Positions 16,489-25,885 of a stretch of DNA of 64,000 bases are shown piece by piece (the stretch's first letter is position 1; each line of letters starts with the position of its first letter). Source of the stretch: Gemmatimonadota bacterium (GTDB lineage: Bacteria > Gemmatimonadota > Gemmatimonadetes > Gemmatimonadales > GWC2-71-9); assembly GCA_016704275.1 (NCBI GenBank), contig JADJAK010000006.1, positions 62,001-126,000 of the forward strand. Reading direction: 5' to 3'. The notes under the pieces were generated by a model, which saw nothing but the letters and a program-made list of their open reading frames with translations, did no database searches and was not told where the DNA came from. The position numbers and the translations under genes were made by a program.

Positions 16489-19386
16489 ATGCCCAACCAT
16501 ACCCCGCAGCAACTCTTCCTCGTTGACGGATTTGCGCTGATCTTCCGGGCGTTCTTCGCCCTCATCTCCAGGCCGCTTCGCACCGCCAAGGGCGAGAACA
16601 CCTCGGCGGCCTGGGGGATCACCAACTTCCTCCTCCGACTCCGCGAGAAGTACCGCCCCGACTACCTGGTCTGGGTCAACGACGCCGGCGATTCCTTCCG
16701 CACGCTCGAATACCCCGAGTACAAGTCGACCCGCGAGAAGCTCGACGACGAACTGCAGGCCGACTTCGACACTGCGGTCGCCCGGGTCAAGCAGCTGCTG
16801 GTCGCCTTCGGCATCCCGCTGGTGCAGGTGCAGGGGTACGAGGCCGACGACGTCATCGGTACCCTCGCCCTCCGCGGCGCCGCCAAGGGACTGCAGACGG
16901 TGATCGTCTCCGGCGACAAGGACTTCTACCAGCTGATCCGCCCCGGCGTCTCGCTCCTGAACCCTGGCCGCGGCGGCCCCGGCGGCGTCGACGAAGTCTG
17001 GGTCGATACCACCAACGGCGCCGATCGACTCGGCATTCCACCGCACCAGGTCACCGATTATCTCGCGCTGCTCGGCGACGCCTCCGACAACGTCCCCGGC
17101 GTGAAAGGCATCGGCGAGAAAGGCGCCGTCGAGCTGCTGCAGCAGTTCGGCGACCTCGAGACCATCCTCGCCAACGCCGCCAACGTCACCAAGAAACGCT
17201 CGCGCGAGGCGCTGCTCGAACAGGCCGAGCAGGCACGGCTGTCGAAGCGGCTGGTGACCATCATGACCGACGTGCCAGTCGAACTCGACCTCGATGCGCT
17301 CGTCGTGCACGCCCCCGACAAGGCCGCCCTGATGCGCTTCTGTCAGGAGCTGGAGTTTTCCTCGCTGGTGCCGCGCCTCGGCAACCTCGGCACCGACCAG
17401 GACCCGGCGCTCTTCCCGGTGGGTGCTAGCGCGACCGTTCCCTCACCCGGCGGCGCTGCGCCCGCCGAGGCGGCTGCTGCGTCGCCCCCTGTCGTTGACC
17501 GCTCCGCGCCCGACATCAACGTCACCATCGTCACCGACGCCGCGGAGTTGCCGGCGCTGGTGGCGCAGTGGCGTGCGGCGCCGATGATCGCCTTCGACAC
17601 CGAGACGTCGTCGCTGGAGCCGCACGACGCCGAGCTGATCGGGTTGTCGATCGCGATCAACGCGAAGGATGTCTGGTACATGCCGTTCGGGCACCGGTCG
17701 CCGGCGTCGGACCTCTTTTCGGGCACCTCGACCGATGCGGGGGTGACACCTCCTCGCGACGACGCGCCGAAGAATCTTCCGGCGATCACCAGTGCGGCCT
17801 GCGCGCCGCTCGCCGAGCTGCTGCGCGACGCCACGGTCAAGAAGGCCGGGCACAACCTGAAGTACGACGTGCAGGTGATGCGGCGCGCCGGGATCGAGGT
17901 GGGTGGCCTGGCCTACGACTCGATGCTCGCCTCGTTCGTCGCCGACCCGTCGCGCCGGTCGCACGGGATCGATGCGCTGGTGCTCGAGGCGTTCGGCACC
18001 CTGATGACGCAGTACACCGACCTGACGGGGAAGGGAAAGTTGCAGATCCCCTTCGCCGAGGTGTCGGTGGCTGCCGCCGCCTCGTACTGCGGCGCGGACA
18101 GCGCGATGGTGCTGGCACTGCACGACTGGTTCGCGCCGACCCTCGATCAGGCGGCGCTGCGCCCGCTGCTCGAGACCCTCGAGATGCCGCTGATCCCGGT
18201 GCTGGTCGACATGGAGTGGACCGGCATCCTGATCGACCTGCCCCGCTTCGCGGAACTCGGGCGGATCCTCGGCCACGACCTCGAGGTGCTGGAGACGCAG
18301 ATTCAGGCCGCTGCGGGTGGCAAGAGCCTCAACATCAATTCGCCGAAGCAGCTCGCCGTGATCCTCTTCGAGGAACAGGGCTTGCCCATCCTCAAGAAGA
18401 CCAAGACCGGCCCGTCGACCGACGCCGAAGTACTCGAGCAGCTGGCCGACATGGGACACGAACTGCCGAAGCTGATTCTCGGCTACCGCGAGTTGCAAAA
18501 GCTCAAGAGCACCTACGTCGACGTGCTGCCGACCAAGGTGAACCGCACCACGGGGCGCATCCACACCTCGTTCAACCAGGTGGGGGCGCAGACGGGGCGG
18601 CTCTCGTCGAACGATCCGAACCTGCAGAACATCCCGATCCGGACGCCGCGTGGCGAACTGATCCGCCGCGGCTTCATTCCGCAGCCGGGGTGGAAGTTCG
18701 TCGTCGCCGACTATTCGCAGATCGAACTGCGGCTGATGGCGCACCTCTCCGAAGATCCGGCGTTCGTCGAGGCGTTCCGCTCCGGTGGCGACATCCACAG
18801 GCAGACCGCGGCGATCATCTTCGGCGTGCCGCTCGCCGAGGTGACCAGCGAGATGCGCGCGCGCGCCAAGACGATCAACTTCGGCACGATCTACGGGCAG
18901 GGGCCGTTCGCCCTCTCCAAGATGCTCGGCATCACGCAGGAAGAGGCGAAGAACTTCATCGGCGACTACTTCTCGCGCTTCAGTGGCGTGCGCGCCTTCC
19001 TCGACAAGCAGGTCGAGCTCGCGCGCGAGCAGGGATATGTCGAGACACTCTTCGGGCGTCGGCGCTACATCCCCGAGATTCGCGACAAGAACTTCAACTT
19101 GCGCGCCTTCGCCGAGCGCACCGCGCAGAACACGCCGCTGCAGGGCTCGGCGGCCGACCTGATCAAGCGGGCGATGGTCGAGATCCACGCCGCCTTGCCC
19201 GCCGCGGGACTCAAGTCCCGCCTGTTGCTGCAGGTGCACGACGAACTCGTCGTCGAGTCACCCGCCGAGGAGGCGGAGGCGACGGCGGCGCTGGTGAAGG
19301 AGCACATGGAGGGGGCGGCGGTGCTGAAGGTGCCGCTGCAGGTGGGGATCGGGATCGGCGAGAACTGGGTCGACGCCAAGAGCTGA
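16489..19386 (+). CDS. polA: DNA polymerase I
   Basis: Repair and Okazaki-fragment polymerase, 965 aa. The N-terminal 5' nuclease domain (FLVDGFALIFRAFFAL; YEADDVIGTLA; LGDASDNVPGVKGIGEKGA) covers about 1-300. The 3'-5' exonuclease domain keeps its acidic residues (FDTETSS, HNLKYDVQVM, YCGAD), so proofreading is predicted active. The polymerase domain has VVADYSQIELRLMAHLS, a palm/fingers stretch AKTINFGTIYGQG and QVHDELVVE. A Pro/Ala-rich linker joins the first two domains. It converges with the MMPL gene across a 120-bp repeat. Confidence 0.98.
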   Translation: MPNHTPQQLFLVDGFALIFRAFFALISRPLRTAKGENTSAAWGITNFLLRLREKYRPDYLVWVNDAGDSFRTLEYPEYKSTREKLDDELQADFDTAVARVKQLLVAFGIPLVQVQGYEADDVIGTLALRGAAKGLQTVIVSGDKDFYQLIRPGVSLLNPGRGGPGGVDEVWVDTTNGADRLGIPPHQVTDYLALLGDASDNVPGVKGIGEKGAVELLQQFGDLETILANAANVTKKRSREALLEQAEQARLSKRLVTIMTDVPVELDLDALVVHAPDKAALMRFCQELEFSSLVPRLGNLGTDQDPALFPVGASATVPSPGGAAPAEAAAASPPVVDRSAPDINVTIVTDAAELPALVAQWRAAPMIAFDTETSSLEPHDAELIGLSIAINAKDVWYMPFGHRSPASDLFSGTSTDAGVTPPRDDAPKNLPAITSAACAPLAELLRDATVKKAGHNLKYDVQVMRRAGIEVGGLAYDSMLASFVADPSRRSHGIDALVLEAFGTLMTQYTDLTGKGKLQIPFAEVSVAAAASYCGADSAMVLALHDWFAPTLDQAALRPLLETLEMPLIPVLVDMEWTGILIDLPRFAELGRILGHDLEVLETQIQAAAGGKSLNINSPKQLAVILFEEQGLPILKKTKTGPSTDAEVLEQLADMGHELPKLILGYRELQKLKSTYVDVLPTKVNRTTGRIHTSFNQVGAQTGRLSSNDPNLQNIPIRTPRGELIRRGFIPQPGWKFVVADYSQIELRLMAHLSEDPAFVEAFRSGGDIHRQTAAIIFGVPLAEVTSEMRARAKTINFGTIYGQGPFALSKMLGITQEEAKNFIGDYFSRFSGVRAFLDKQVELAREQGYVETLFGRRRYIPEIRDKNFNLRAFAERTAQNTPLQGSAADLIKRAMVEIHAALPAAGLKSRLLLQVHDELVVESPAEEAEATAALVKEHMEGAAVLKVPLQVGIGIGENWVDAKS

Positions 19387-19401
19387 GCGGTCTCTCCCAG
19401 A

Positions 19402-19520
19402 GGTGTCATCCTGAGCGAAGCCCGCAAAGCGGGCGAAGTCGAAGGACCTCTTTCCTAGTGCATCGGAGAGAGGTCCTTCGACTTCGCACCTCTACGAGGT
19501 GCTTCGCTCAGGATGACACC
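19402..19520. repeat. 120-bp inverted repeat, GTCATCCTGAGCG family, copy 2
   Basis: Arms GGTGTCATCCTGAGCGAAGC and GCTTCGCTCAGGATGACACC enclose the same inner stem as copy 1 (GAAGTCGAAGGACCTCT with its complement). It separates convergent polA and the MMPL gene; the last codons and stop of the MMPL gene lie in its right end. Outer base pairs differ from copy 1 but remain paired (GTTG/CAAC there, GGTG/CACC here). Confidence 0.9.
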
Positions 19521-21775
19521 CCTGACTTCGGCGGCTTATACCCCGGCCACCAATTCCATGCCCCCGCGATCTGCATGAGGCTCGGCACCAGCACCATGCG
19601 GATGATGGTGGCATCGAGCAGCACGGCCACGGCCAGGCCGAAGCCGACGAACTGCATCAGCAGGATGCGGGCAAAGGCGAAGGCACCGAAGACGGCGATC
19701 ATGATCAGCGCGGCCGAGGTGATCACCGACGCGGTCGCGGAGAGACCCTCGCGCGTGGCCAGCGTGTTCTGGCCGGTGCGGTCGAAGGCTTCCTTGATGC
19801 GCGCCAGCAGGAAGACCTCGTAGTCCATCGACAAGCCGAAGACCACCGCGAAGACGATCACCGGCACCAGCACGTAGATCGCCGAGGTCGGGCCGGTGAT
19901 GCCGAAGAGCGACCCGCCGATCCCCTCCTGGAAGACCAACACGATCAGCCCGAAGGTCGCCGCGACCGAGAGTGAGTTCATCACCACGGCCTTGATCGGC
20001 ACCAGCACGGACTTGAAGACGATCGCGAGCATCAGCGCGGTGACGCCGAGAATCAGCGCCACGATCAATGGGAAGCGCTTGAGCAGCAGCGACTGGAAGT
20101 CGAGCGCGGAGGCGACGTAGCCGCCGACCCGCACCTGCGCGTTCTTCAGCTGCTTGATCTGACCCGAGGCCACGCGCTCACGAATCTCCGTCACCACGTC
20201 CATTGCCGTGGTGAGGGTCGTCGTGTCGGCGAGGATCACGTCCATCAGCGTGGTGCGTCCGTCCCGGCCGAGATAGGCGTCGAGGAAGTCGGGGTAGCGG
20301 GCGCGCACCGTGTCGGGCTCGCTGTAGAGCAGCGAGTACTCGAGGATCGAGGTGCCGGGGGCGATGTCGACGAGGGACTTCACGTCGCGCACGCGCGGGT
20401 CGGCGCGCAGCGAATCGGAGAGTCCCTTGAGGCCGCGGAGGGCGGTGGCGCCGGTGCCATCGCTCCCTTCGGGGAACTCGATCAGCACGCGCACCGGCTG
20501 GATGTATCCCGACATCCCCATCCGCTCGAGCGTGGCCACGCCGGCCCCGGCCTCGGTCTCCTCCGGCCACCAGTGCCGCGAGGGGAGGCCGATCCGCAGC
20601 TTGAGCGCCGGCAGCGTCAGCAGGGCGATGATGGTGCCGCCGATGACCAGCGCACGGTACGGATGGCGCGAGAGCGAGCGGGCCCAGCGCTCCCAGATCT
20701 GCGGACGGTGGTACCAGGCCAGGCGGCGCGCCAGCCAGCGCGGCCGATCAATGTTGCGGCCCAGGAGCGAGAGCATCGCGGGGAGCAGGGTGGTGGCGAG
20801 CAGCACCGCGACGGCCACCACCAGCAGTCCGGCGATGCCCACGGAGCGCGTCTCGGTGAGCGGCGTCAGGAGCAGCGCGCCGAAGCCGACCACCACCGTC
20901 ATCCCCGATACCATCACCGCGTGGCCGGCGGTGCTGAAGGTGCGGGCCGCCGCCTCGCGCGGCCGGAGCCCGGCGTTGAGCTCCTCGCGGAAGCGGGTGA
21001 TCACCAGCAGCGAGTAGTCGATCCCGACACCCAGGCCGATCATCGAGATCATGTTGAGCACGAAGATCGACATCGGGAAGAAGGTCGCCACCCACCCGAC
21101 CAGTGTGAGCGTGATCGCGATTGCCATCACGCCGACAATGATCGGGAGGAACGCGGCCACCAGGGCGCCGAAGGCGAGGATGAGAATCGCCAGCGTGATC
21201 GGGACGAGCTTCTTCTCGTTGCGACTCGCGTCCTCGGCCGAGACGGCGCGGATGTCGAGATCGAGCGGGGCGCGGCCCGTCACCAACACACTGTAGGCGT
21301 CGCGATCGGGGAAGCGACGCAGCACGGAATCGAGCGCCTGCCGGAGCGGCATGACGGCCGCCGCCACGGAATCTCCGTCGCGCCGATTCAGCGCCACCAG
21401 GAAGAAGGTGGTGCGGCCGTCACGGGCGACGAAGGACGAGTCCTTGGTGGTGCGCACCGAGACGACGCCGCTCGCGAACGGTTGGGCTCGGGCGGCGGCG
21501 AGGAGGGAGTCGAGCAACTGTCCGGGCAGCCCCTCCGTCATCCGGGCGGGGCCCTGCACCGTCACCGCAAAGAATTCGCTGATTGGACGCGAGAAGCGGG
21601 TCGAGAGGAGCGAATCGGCGACGCGCGCCTCGGTCGTGGCGTTGGCACCGCCCCGAAGCTTGAGCATGCCGACGGTGTCCCCGGCGCGGACCGCCGCGAG
21701 GACACCGATGACGGCCCAGATCGCAATGACGGCCCAGCGCCAGCGCACCAGGGCCCGTCCCAGAGAGTCGAACAC
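19508..21775 (-). CDS. MMPL-family RND exporter
   Basis: A 755-aa inner-membrane transporter of the RND superfamily. It has two repeats, each with one membrane helix, a large periplasmic domain (about 45-190 and 390-540) and five clustered helices, for about 12 helices. Motifs include GVGIDYSLLVITRFREEL in the first half and the matching VFGLSMDYEVFLLARIKEAFD in the second, the Asp-Tyr pairs belonging to the proton path. Substrates may be lipids, as for MmpL/HpnN, but this is not shown by sequence. It stands alone on its strand. Confidence 0.9.
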   Translation of the reverse strand: MFDSLGRALVRWRWAVIAIWAVIGVLAAVRAGDTVGMLKLRGGANATTEARVADSLLSTRFSRPISEFFAVTVQGPARMTEGLPGQLLDSLLAAARAQPFASGVVSVRTTKDSSFVARDGRTTFFLVALNRRDGDSVAAAVMPLRQALDSVLRRFPDRDAYSVLVTGRAPLDLDIRAVSAEDASRNEKKLVPITLAILILAFGALVAAFLPIIVGVMAIAITLTLVGWVATFFPMSIFVLNMISMIGLGVGIDYSLLVITRFREELNAGLRPREAAARTFSTAGHAVMVSGMTVVVGFGALLLTPLTETRSVGIAGLLVVAVAVLLATTLLPAMLSLLGRNIDRPRWLARRLAWYHRPQIWERWARSLSRHPYRALVIGGTIIALLTLPALKLRIGLPSRHWWPEETEAGAGVATLERMGMSGYIQPVRVLIEFPEGSDGTGATALRGLKGLSDSLRADPRVRDVKSLVDIAPGTSILEYSLLYSEPDTVRARYPDFLDAYLGRDGRTTLMDVILADTTTLTTAMDVVTEIRERVASGQIKQLKNAQVRVGGYVASALDFQSLLLKRFPLIVALILGVTALMLAIVFKSVLVPIKAVVMNSLSVAATFGLIVLVFQEGIGGSLFGITGPTSAIYVLVPVIVFAVVFGLSMDYEVFLLARIKEAFDRTGQNTLATREGLSATASVITSAALIMIAVFGAFAFARILLMQFVGFGLAVAVLLDATIIRMVLVPSLMQIAGAWNWWPGYKPPKSGVSS

Positions 21776-21856
21776 GGCACAATGGTAGGAGCGCCCATCC
21801 CTCTGCGCCAGCCAACACCCCTCGCCCCGTGGGACGGCACTGCCGATATTCCCAAG

Positions 21857-22642
21857 ATGGACCAGCGTCTGACCGTCGCCAGCTTCGCCCTCCTCGTCAC
21901 GCTCGTCGTGGCGGGTGGCGCGTCGCGTCGGGCCAGCGAGCGCCCCGTGCCGCCGCCGCCAGCAGGCGATTCAACGGCGCCGGCGCCTCCCGCGGCCCGG
22001 CAGATCGGCCCACTCCCCGAGGCGATCAACGCACCGCCGCTCGGCACGCCGGCGATCGAGCTCCAGGCGCGCTTGGCCACCCGCCGCCGGATCGAGCGGG
22101 AGGGGCGGCGCGTCTATCTCGACTCGATGTTTGCCGCCAGCGACTCCACCGTGATCCGCTGGGAGGACCGCCAGCGTCGAGTCCTTACGGTGCGCTTTGC
22201 CACCGACAGCATGCTGCCCGACTGGGAGGGGGCGCTGGCCGATGCGCGGGCCGGGATGGCGGCGTGGAGCAGCAACGAGGCCGGGTATGAGCTGCAGGAG
22301 ACCACGGACTCGACGGCCGACATCACCGTCTCCTGGAGCCCGATGCTCGGCGTGCCGTCGCAATTGGGCATCACCGGGGTTCGTTGGGGCAGCGATGGCG
22401 TGGTGCAGAGCGTGACGATGTCCCTCGCGCTCCGCCAGAATCCCGACTCCCTGGTGGTCCCCGCGGCAATTCGCCGCCGCGTCGCCGCCCACGAGTTCGG
22501 TCACGCCCTCGGCCTCCCCCACTCGGATCGGGAGGACGACCTGATGTATCACACCTCGCCGGTGGGGTCACCGTCCCGTCGCGACCGCGCCACGCTGCAG
22601 CTCCTCTACGCCGTCACCCCCGGTCCGATCCGCACGCCGTGA
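21857..22642 (+). CDS. Secreted matrixin-like zinc metalloprotease
   Basis: From ATG 21857 the 261-aa protein has a signal-like hydrophobic start (MDQRLTVASFALLVTLVVAGG), a Pro/Ala-rich segment and a C-terminal catalytic site HEFGHALGLPH (about 212-222) followed by SDREDDLMYH, whose Met is the metzincin Met-turn. This is the M10 zinc site with three His and a catalytic Glu. The long open frame further upstream is antisense to the MMPL gene and not coding. The next gene, a serine hydrolase, begins 34 bases downstream. Confidence 0.87.
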   Translation: MDQRLTVASFALLVTLVVAGGASRRASERPVPPPPAGDSTAPAPPAARQIGPLPEAINAPPLGTPAIELQARLATRRRIEREGRRVYLDSMFAASDSTVIRWEDRQRRVLTVRFATDSMLPDWEGALADARAGMAAWSSNEAGYELQETTDSTADITVSWSPMLGVPSQLGITGVRWGSDGVVQSVTMSLALRQNPDSLVVPAAIRRRVAAHEFGHALGLPHSDREDDLMYHTSPVGSPSRRDRATLQLLYAVTPGPIRTP

Positions 22643-22676
22643 CACGGATCACCCTCGTCGTGCGTCTCTAAGCGGT

Positions 22677-23834
22677 ATGCAACGCCTCTTCCTCCTGTTC
22701 GCACTCATCGCCCTGCCTACATCGATGGCCGCGCAGCGCGCGATTGCACTCAAGGCGATCGACGCCGCGATCGAGGAGGGGATTCGCCGCGGCATCTACC
22801 CCGCCGCCGTGGTGATGGTCGGTCGCCGCGACAGTGTGCTCTACCAGAAGGGCTACGGCCACTTCACCTGGAGCAACCGGACCACGCGCCCCGATCCCGC
22901 CTCCACGCTCTGGGACATCGCCTCGCTCAGCAAGGTGGTCGCCACCGCGAGCACGGTCGCGAAGCTGGTCGAGCGCGGCCAACTGGATCTCGAGGCACCG
23001 GTCGAGCGCTATCTCCCCGAGTTCATGGGCGTCTCCAAGGATCAGGTCACGGTCCGGATGCTGCTCGATCACACCTCAGGGCTGCCGCCGTACACGGCGC
23101 TCTACCGCGGCCATCCCACGATCTCCGCCGCGCGCGAGAAGTTGCTGACCGTGCCGTTGGCGAGAATGCCGGGTGCGTCCGCCCTCTACAGCGACCTCAA
23201 TGCGATGGTGGCGGCGATGGTGGTGGAGCGTGTGGCCGGTGAGCCATTTGACAGCGTCTCGCGGCAGGAAGTGTTCGAACCGATGGGGATGCGCACCACG
23301 TTCTGGACGCCCCCCGCCGCCGACCAGACGCGCGCGGTGCCGACCGCGAAGCTGCGCGGCCGTGCCATCAGCGGCGTGGTCAACGACGAGAATGCCCGGA
23401 TCCTGGGCGGCGTCGCCGGTCACGCCGGCGTCTTCTCCACCGGCGCGGACCTCGCCCGCTTCGCGCGGTCGTGGCTTCGGGCGCTCGGCGACGTGGCCGC
23501 GCCCTCGCCCTGGCTGAACACCGCGACCGCCCTCCGCTTCACCGAGCGCAGTCTCGAATCCGGGACGCGCGCGCTTGGCTGGGACACACCGATCCTCAAC
23601 CCGGGCGACGGCAAGCCACCGCTCTACGGCCGATGCGCCACCGCGACCACCTTCGGGCACACCGGGTGGACGGGCACGCTGATCTGGATCGACCCGGCGG
23701 CCGACCTCTTCGTGGTGCTGCTCACGAACCGCAGCTATGACCCGCGCAACGCGACCAGGTCGTTCGAACAGATTCGGGAGATTCGCGCGAAGGTGAGCGA
23801 CGCGGCGAGACGGGCAGTCGGAAAGAGCTGCTGA
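22677..23834 (+). CDS. Exported beta-lactamase-fold serine hydrolase
   Basis: A 385-aa class C-like (Beta-lactamase/DUF302-type, family S12) protein with signal peptide MQRLFLLFALIALPTSMAAQ. It has the SxxK motif SLSK (near residue 85), a YSxxN-like YSDLN motif, and a C-terminal FGHTGWTG replacing the KTG triad. These fit an esterase, D-Ala carboxypeptidase or muropeptide-related hydrolase; true beta-lactamase activity cannot be inferred. It converges with the MIP18 gene through repeat copy 3. Confidence 0.88.
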   Translation: MQRLFLLFALIALPTSMAAQRAIALKAIDAAIEEGIRRGIYPAAVVMVGRRDSVLYQKGYGHFTWSNRTTRPDPASTLWDIASLSKVVATASTVAKLVERGQLDLEAPVERYLPEFMGVSKDQVTVRMLLDHTSGLPPYTALYRGHPTISAAREKLLTVPLARMPGASALYSDLNAMVAAMVVERVAGEPFDSVSRQEVFEPMGMRTTFWTPPAADQTRAVPTAKLRGRAISGVVNDENARILGGVAGHAGVFSTGADLARFARSWLRALGDVAAPSPWLNTATALRFTERSLESGTRALGWDTPILNPGDGKPPLYGRCATATTFGHTGWTGTLIWIDPAADLFVVLLTNRSYDPRNATRSFEQIREIRAKVSDAARRAVGKSC

Positions 23835-23860
23835 GAGCGAACGGCGATCTGCGAACCGAA

Positions 23861-23979
23861 ATGTCATCCTGAGCGTAGCCCGCAACGCGGGCGAAGTCGA
23901 AGGACCTCTTCCCGGTGTGCTCGGAGAGAGGTCCTTCGACTGTACTCCGGCTTCGCCGTCGTTCCGCTCAGGATGACAT
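23861..23979. repeat. 120-bp inverted repeat, GTCATCCTGAGCG family, copy 3
   Basis: Arms ATGTCATCCTGAGCG and CGCTCAGGATGACAT with the common inner stem GAAGTCGAAGGACCTCT / AGAGGTCCTTCGACT. It again lies between convergent genes (serine hydrolase and MIP18-type gene). A half copy is at about 54046-54065, and related fragments with GTCATCCCGAGCG lie at 32655 and 56668. Confidence 0.9.
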
Positions 23980-24019
23980 GTCCTTCACGCCGTTCGCTGT
24001 CCGCAGATCGCTGTTCGCG

Positions 24020-24340
24020 TCAATGCCCCAGAAACGCCCTCACTCTCGGATCCATCCGTTCCGGCGTCCAGTACGGCTCCCACACCAACTCGACTTCCAC
24101 GTTGCTGATCCCCTCAAGGTCGGCGAGGGTGCGGCGGACGTCTTCCATGATCTCGGCGCCCGAGGGGCAGCCTGGGGAGGTCAGGGTCATCGTCACCTTG
24201 GCGGCGCCATCGTCTGCGACGGCGACGTCGTAGATCAGCCCGATGTCGATCACGTTCAGCCCCAGCTCCGGGTCCTTCACGGCACGGAGCGCCTTCTTGG
24301 CGAGTTCGGGGGTCACGGGGGGGCGGGCGTCGGCGGTCAT
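24020..24340 (-). CDS. MIP18/DUF59-family iron-sulfur assembly protein (SufT/PaaD-like)
   Basis: A 106-aa single-domain protein matching the family throughout: ALRAVKDPELGLNVIDIGLIYDV, then MTLTSPGCPSGAEIMEDVRRTL with the conserved Cys 58, and VELVWEPYWTPERM. Relatives help mature [4Fe-4S] proteins, sometimes as part of SUF operons. Here it stands apart from the suf operon at 29.6-35.6 kb, so the pathway assignment is by family. Confidence 0.88.
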   Translation of the reverse strand: MTADARPPVTPELAKKALRAVKDPELGLNVIDIGLIYDVAVADDGAAKVTMTLTSPGCPSGAEIMEDVRRTLADLEGISNVEVELVWEPYWTPERMDPRVRAFLGH

Positions 24341-24384
24341 CAGCTAATCCTAACGTGCAAGTCGGAATTGAGTGAGCGCGGCCG

Positions 24385-25524
24385 TCATCCGCTGGCGGCC
24401 ACCGCCTCGAGCAGCGACGGCCCGAGAACCTTCACCTGCCAGCGGCGCAACTCGGGAATGTTGGCGAGCGCGTCGAGGGAAGTGGGCTCTGCCCTGGCAA
24501 TCGCCTCGAGCGTGCCGTTGGGGCACAATACCCCGGGGGCGAGCTGAAGCTCCTCGGCCAACCGGTTGCGGCGGTGCTTGAGCGCCTCGACGCGCGCCTC
24601 GAAGGCTGGATCGGGGATGCGCCGGGCCGGCCGCTCGACTCGCGGGAGGTCGCGCTCGGGGATCGCTTCGCCCTTGGCGATCGCGGCCAGGATCTCGTTG
24701 CCGCGGCGCTGGGCGCCCTCCTGACCGACGCCCTTCACCCGCCCCAACTCTTCGAGGCTGTGCACCGGCTGCTGGGCCAGGGCGAAGAGGACCTCGTTGC
24801 CGAGGACTCGGAAGGAGGCGCGGTCCAGTCGGGCGGAGGTCTCTTCGCGCCAGTTGTAGAGTTCCCGGAGGATCGCCAACTCGCGTCGCTGCAGTGCCTT
24901 GGAGCCTTTCAGGCGGAGGAAGGCCGTTTCCGGCCCCTCGCCGCCACCGGTCCAGCGGATCTTCTCGAGGTTCTCGAACTCCTCGGCGACCCACTCGGTG
25001 CGCCCCATGGCGTCGAGTTGTTCGAGGAGTATGTCGCGCAACTCACACAAGTGCACGGTATCGCCCGCCGCATAGTCGAGCATCGGCGGTGACAGCGGCC
25101 GGGCCGACCAGTCCGCGCGCTGGAAGCGCTTGTCGGCGGTGACATTGAAGTACTTGGCGAGGAGGGCGCCGAGGCCGATCCCGGGTTCGTTGAGGAACTG
25201 GGCGGCAATCCGGGTATCGAAGAGATGGCTGGCGCGGAAGCCGAACTGCTTGTCGAAGAGCCGGAGGTCGTAATCGGCGTCGTGGAAGATCACTTCGATG
25301 GCGGGATCGACCAGCAGGTCGCCGATCGGCGTGAGATCGCCGACGCCGAGGGGATCGATGACCGCGGTCAGCGTTCGGGTGGAGAGCTGGACCAGGTAGA
25401 TCCGGTCGTGGAAGCGGTGGAAGGACGCCGCCTCGGTGTCGAGCGCAACCAGCGGGGCGCCGCGCACCTCGTCGAGGAGGGCGTGGAACGTCTCGGGGCG
25501 ATCGACCAAGCGCACATCGGCCAT
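24385..25524 (-). CDS. rnd: Ribonuclease D
   Basis: A 3'-5' exoribonuclease for tRNA and stable RNA maturation, 379 aa. The DEDDy exonuclease domain keeps ALDTEAASFHRF, FHDADYDLRLFD and YAAGDTVHL (Tyr and Asp of the last motif). Two HRDC-like helical domains follow, near 205-285 and 295-379. It starts directly after the stop codon of a 57-aa gene (TAG then ATG, no gap), so the two are co-transcribed. Confidence 0.93.
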   Translation of the reverse strand: MADVRLVDRPETFHALLDEVRGAPLVALDTEAASFHRFHDRIYLVQLSTRTLTAVIDPLGVGDLTPIGDLLVDPAIEVIFHDADYDLRLFDKQFGFRASHLFDTRIAAQFLNEPGIGLGALLAKYFNVTADKRFQRADWSARPLSPPMLDYAAGDTVHLCELRDILLEQLDAMGRTEWVAEEFENLEKIRWTGGGEGPETAFLRLKGSKALQRRELAILRELYNWREETSARLDRASFRVLGNEVLFALAQQPVHSLEELGRVKGVGQEGAQRRGNEILAAIAKGEAIPERDLPRVERPARRIPDPAFEARVEALKHRRNRLAEELQLAPGVLCPNGTLEAIARAEPTSLDALANIPELRRWQVKVLGPSLLEAVAASG

Positions 25525-25698
25525 CTAGTCCTTCCGCTTCGAGGCCTGCTCCAGGCCGTCTGCCACCTGCTCAAGGGCCTTGGCGAGGGTCTTGAGATAC
25601 TCGGGGGTCAACTCCGGCGGCGTGCCCATCGAGGCGTCCATCGCCAGTTGCCGCGTCAACTTCGCGGCGTGCCGGATGTAGTCGGTTGAGGGCGCCAT
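25525..25698 (-). CDS. Small protein encoded directly upstream of rnd
   Basis: A 57-aa open frame (MAPSTDYIRHAAKLTRQ through the terminal ASKRKD) starts at ATG 25698 and ends in TAG immediately followed by the rnd ATG. Its amphipathic helical pattern (EYLKTLAKALEQVADGLEQA) and its tight coupling argue that it is real. I do not recognise a family. Confidence 0.6.
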   Translation of the reverse strand: MAPSTDYIRHAAKLTRQLAMDASMGTPPELTPEYLKTLAKALEQVADGLEQASKRKD

Positions 25699-25760
25699 GC
25701 GTCACCAGAGCGTTGAGTTGAAGGAAAGGTAGTCGGGAGAGGAGCGCGGCCGGTTCTTGG

Positions 25761-25866
25761 GGTGACCAGTGGTGACCGGTGACCAGTCACCAGTGACCAG
25801 TGACCGGTAACTTGCCGTCTCCCTGGTCACAGGTCACAGGTCACTGGTTACAGGTCGCAGGTCCCT
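25761..25866. repeat. Heptamer-array hairpin C
   Basis: Left arm (25761-25810) repeats GTGACCA/GTGACCG/GTCACCA every 7 bases; right arm (25821-25866) repeats GGTCACA/GGTCACT/GGTTACA. The arms are complementary and the loop is short. It lies between the divergent small-gene/rnd pair and an alpha/beta hydrolase, the only array not between co-directional genes. Confidence 0.85.
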
Positions 25867-25885
25867 CGCTCCGAAGGATGACTCC

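Noticed and set aside
17443..19239. Long antisense open frames, for example opposite polA, dnaA and the M28 peptidase gene
   Set aside because: At this GC content antisense frames stay open by codon bias; they have no ribosome site and His/Arg/Asp-rich low-complexity composition.
20573..21856. Extended N-terminus of the matrixin gene
   Set aside because: It is antisense to the MMPL gene and arginine/histidine rich; the signal-like start at 21857 is the sensible one.
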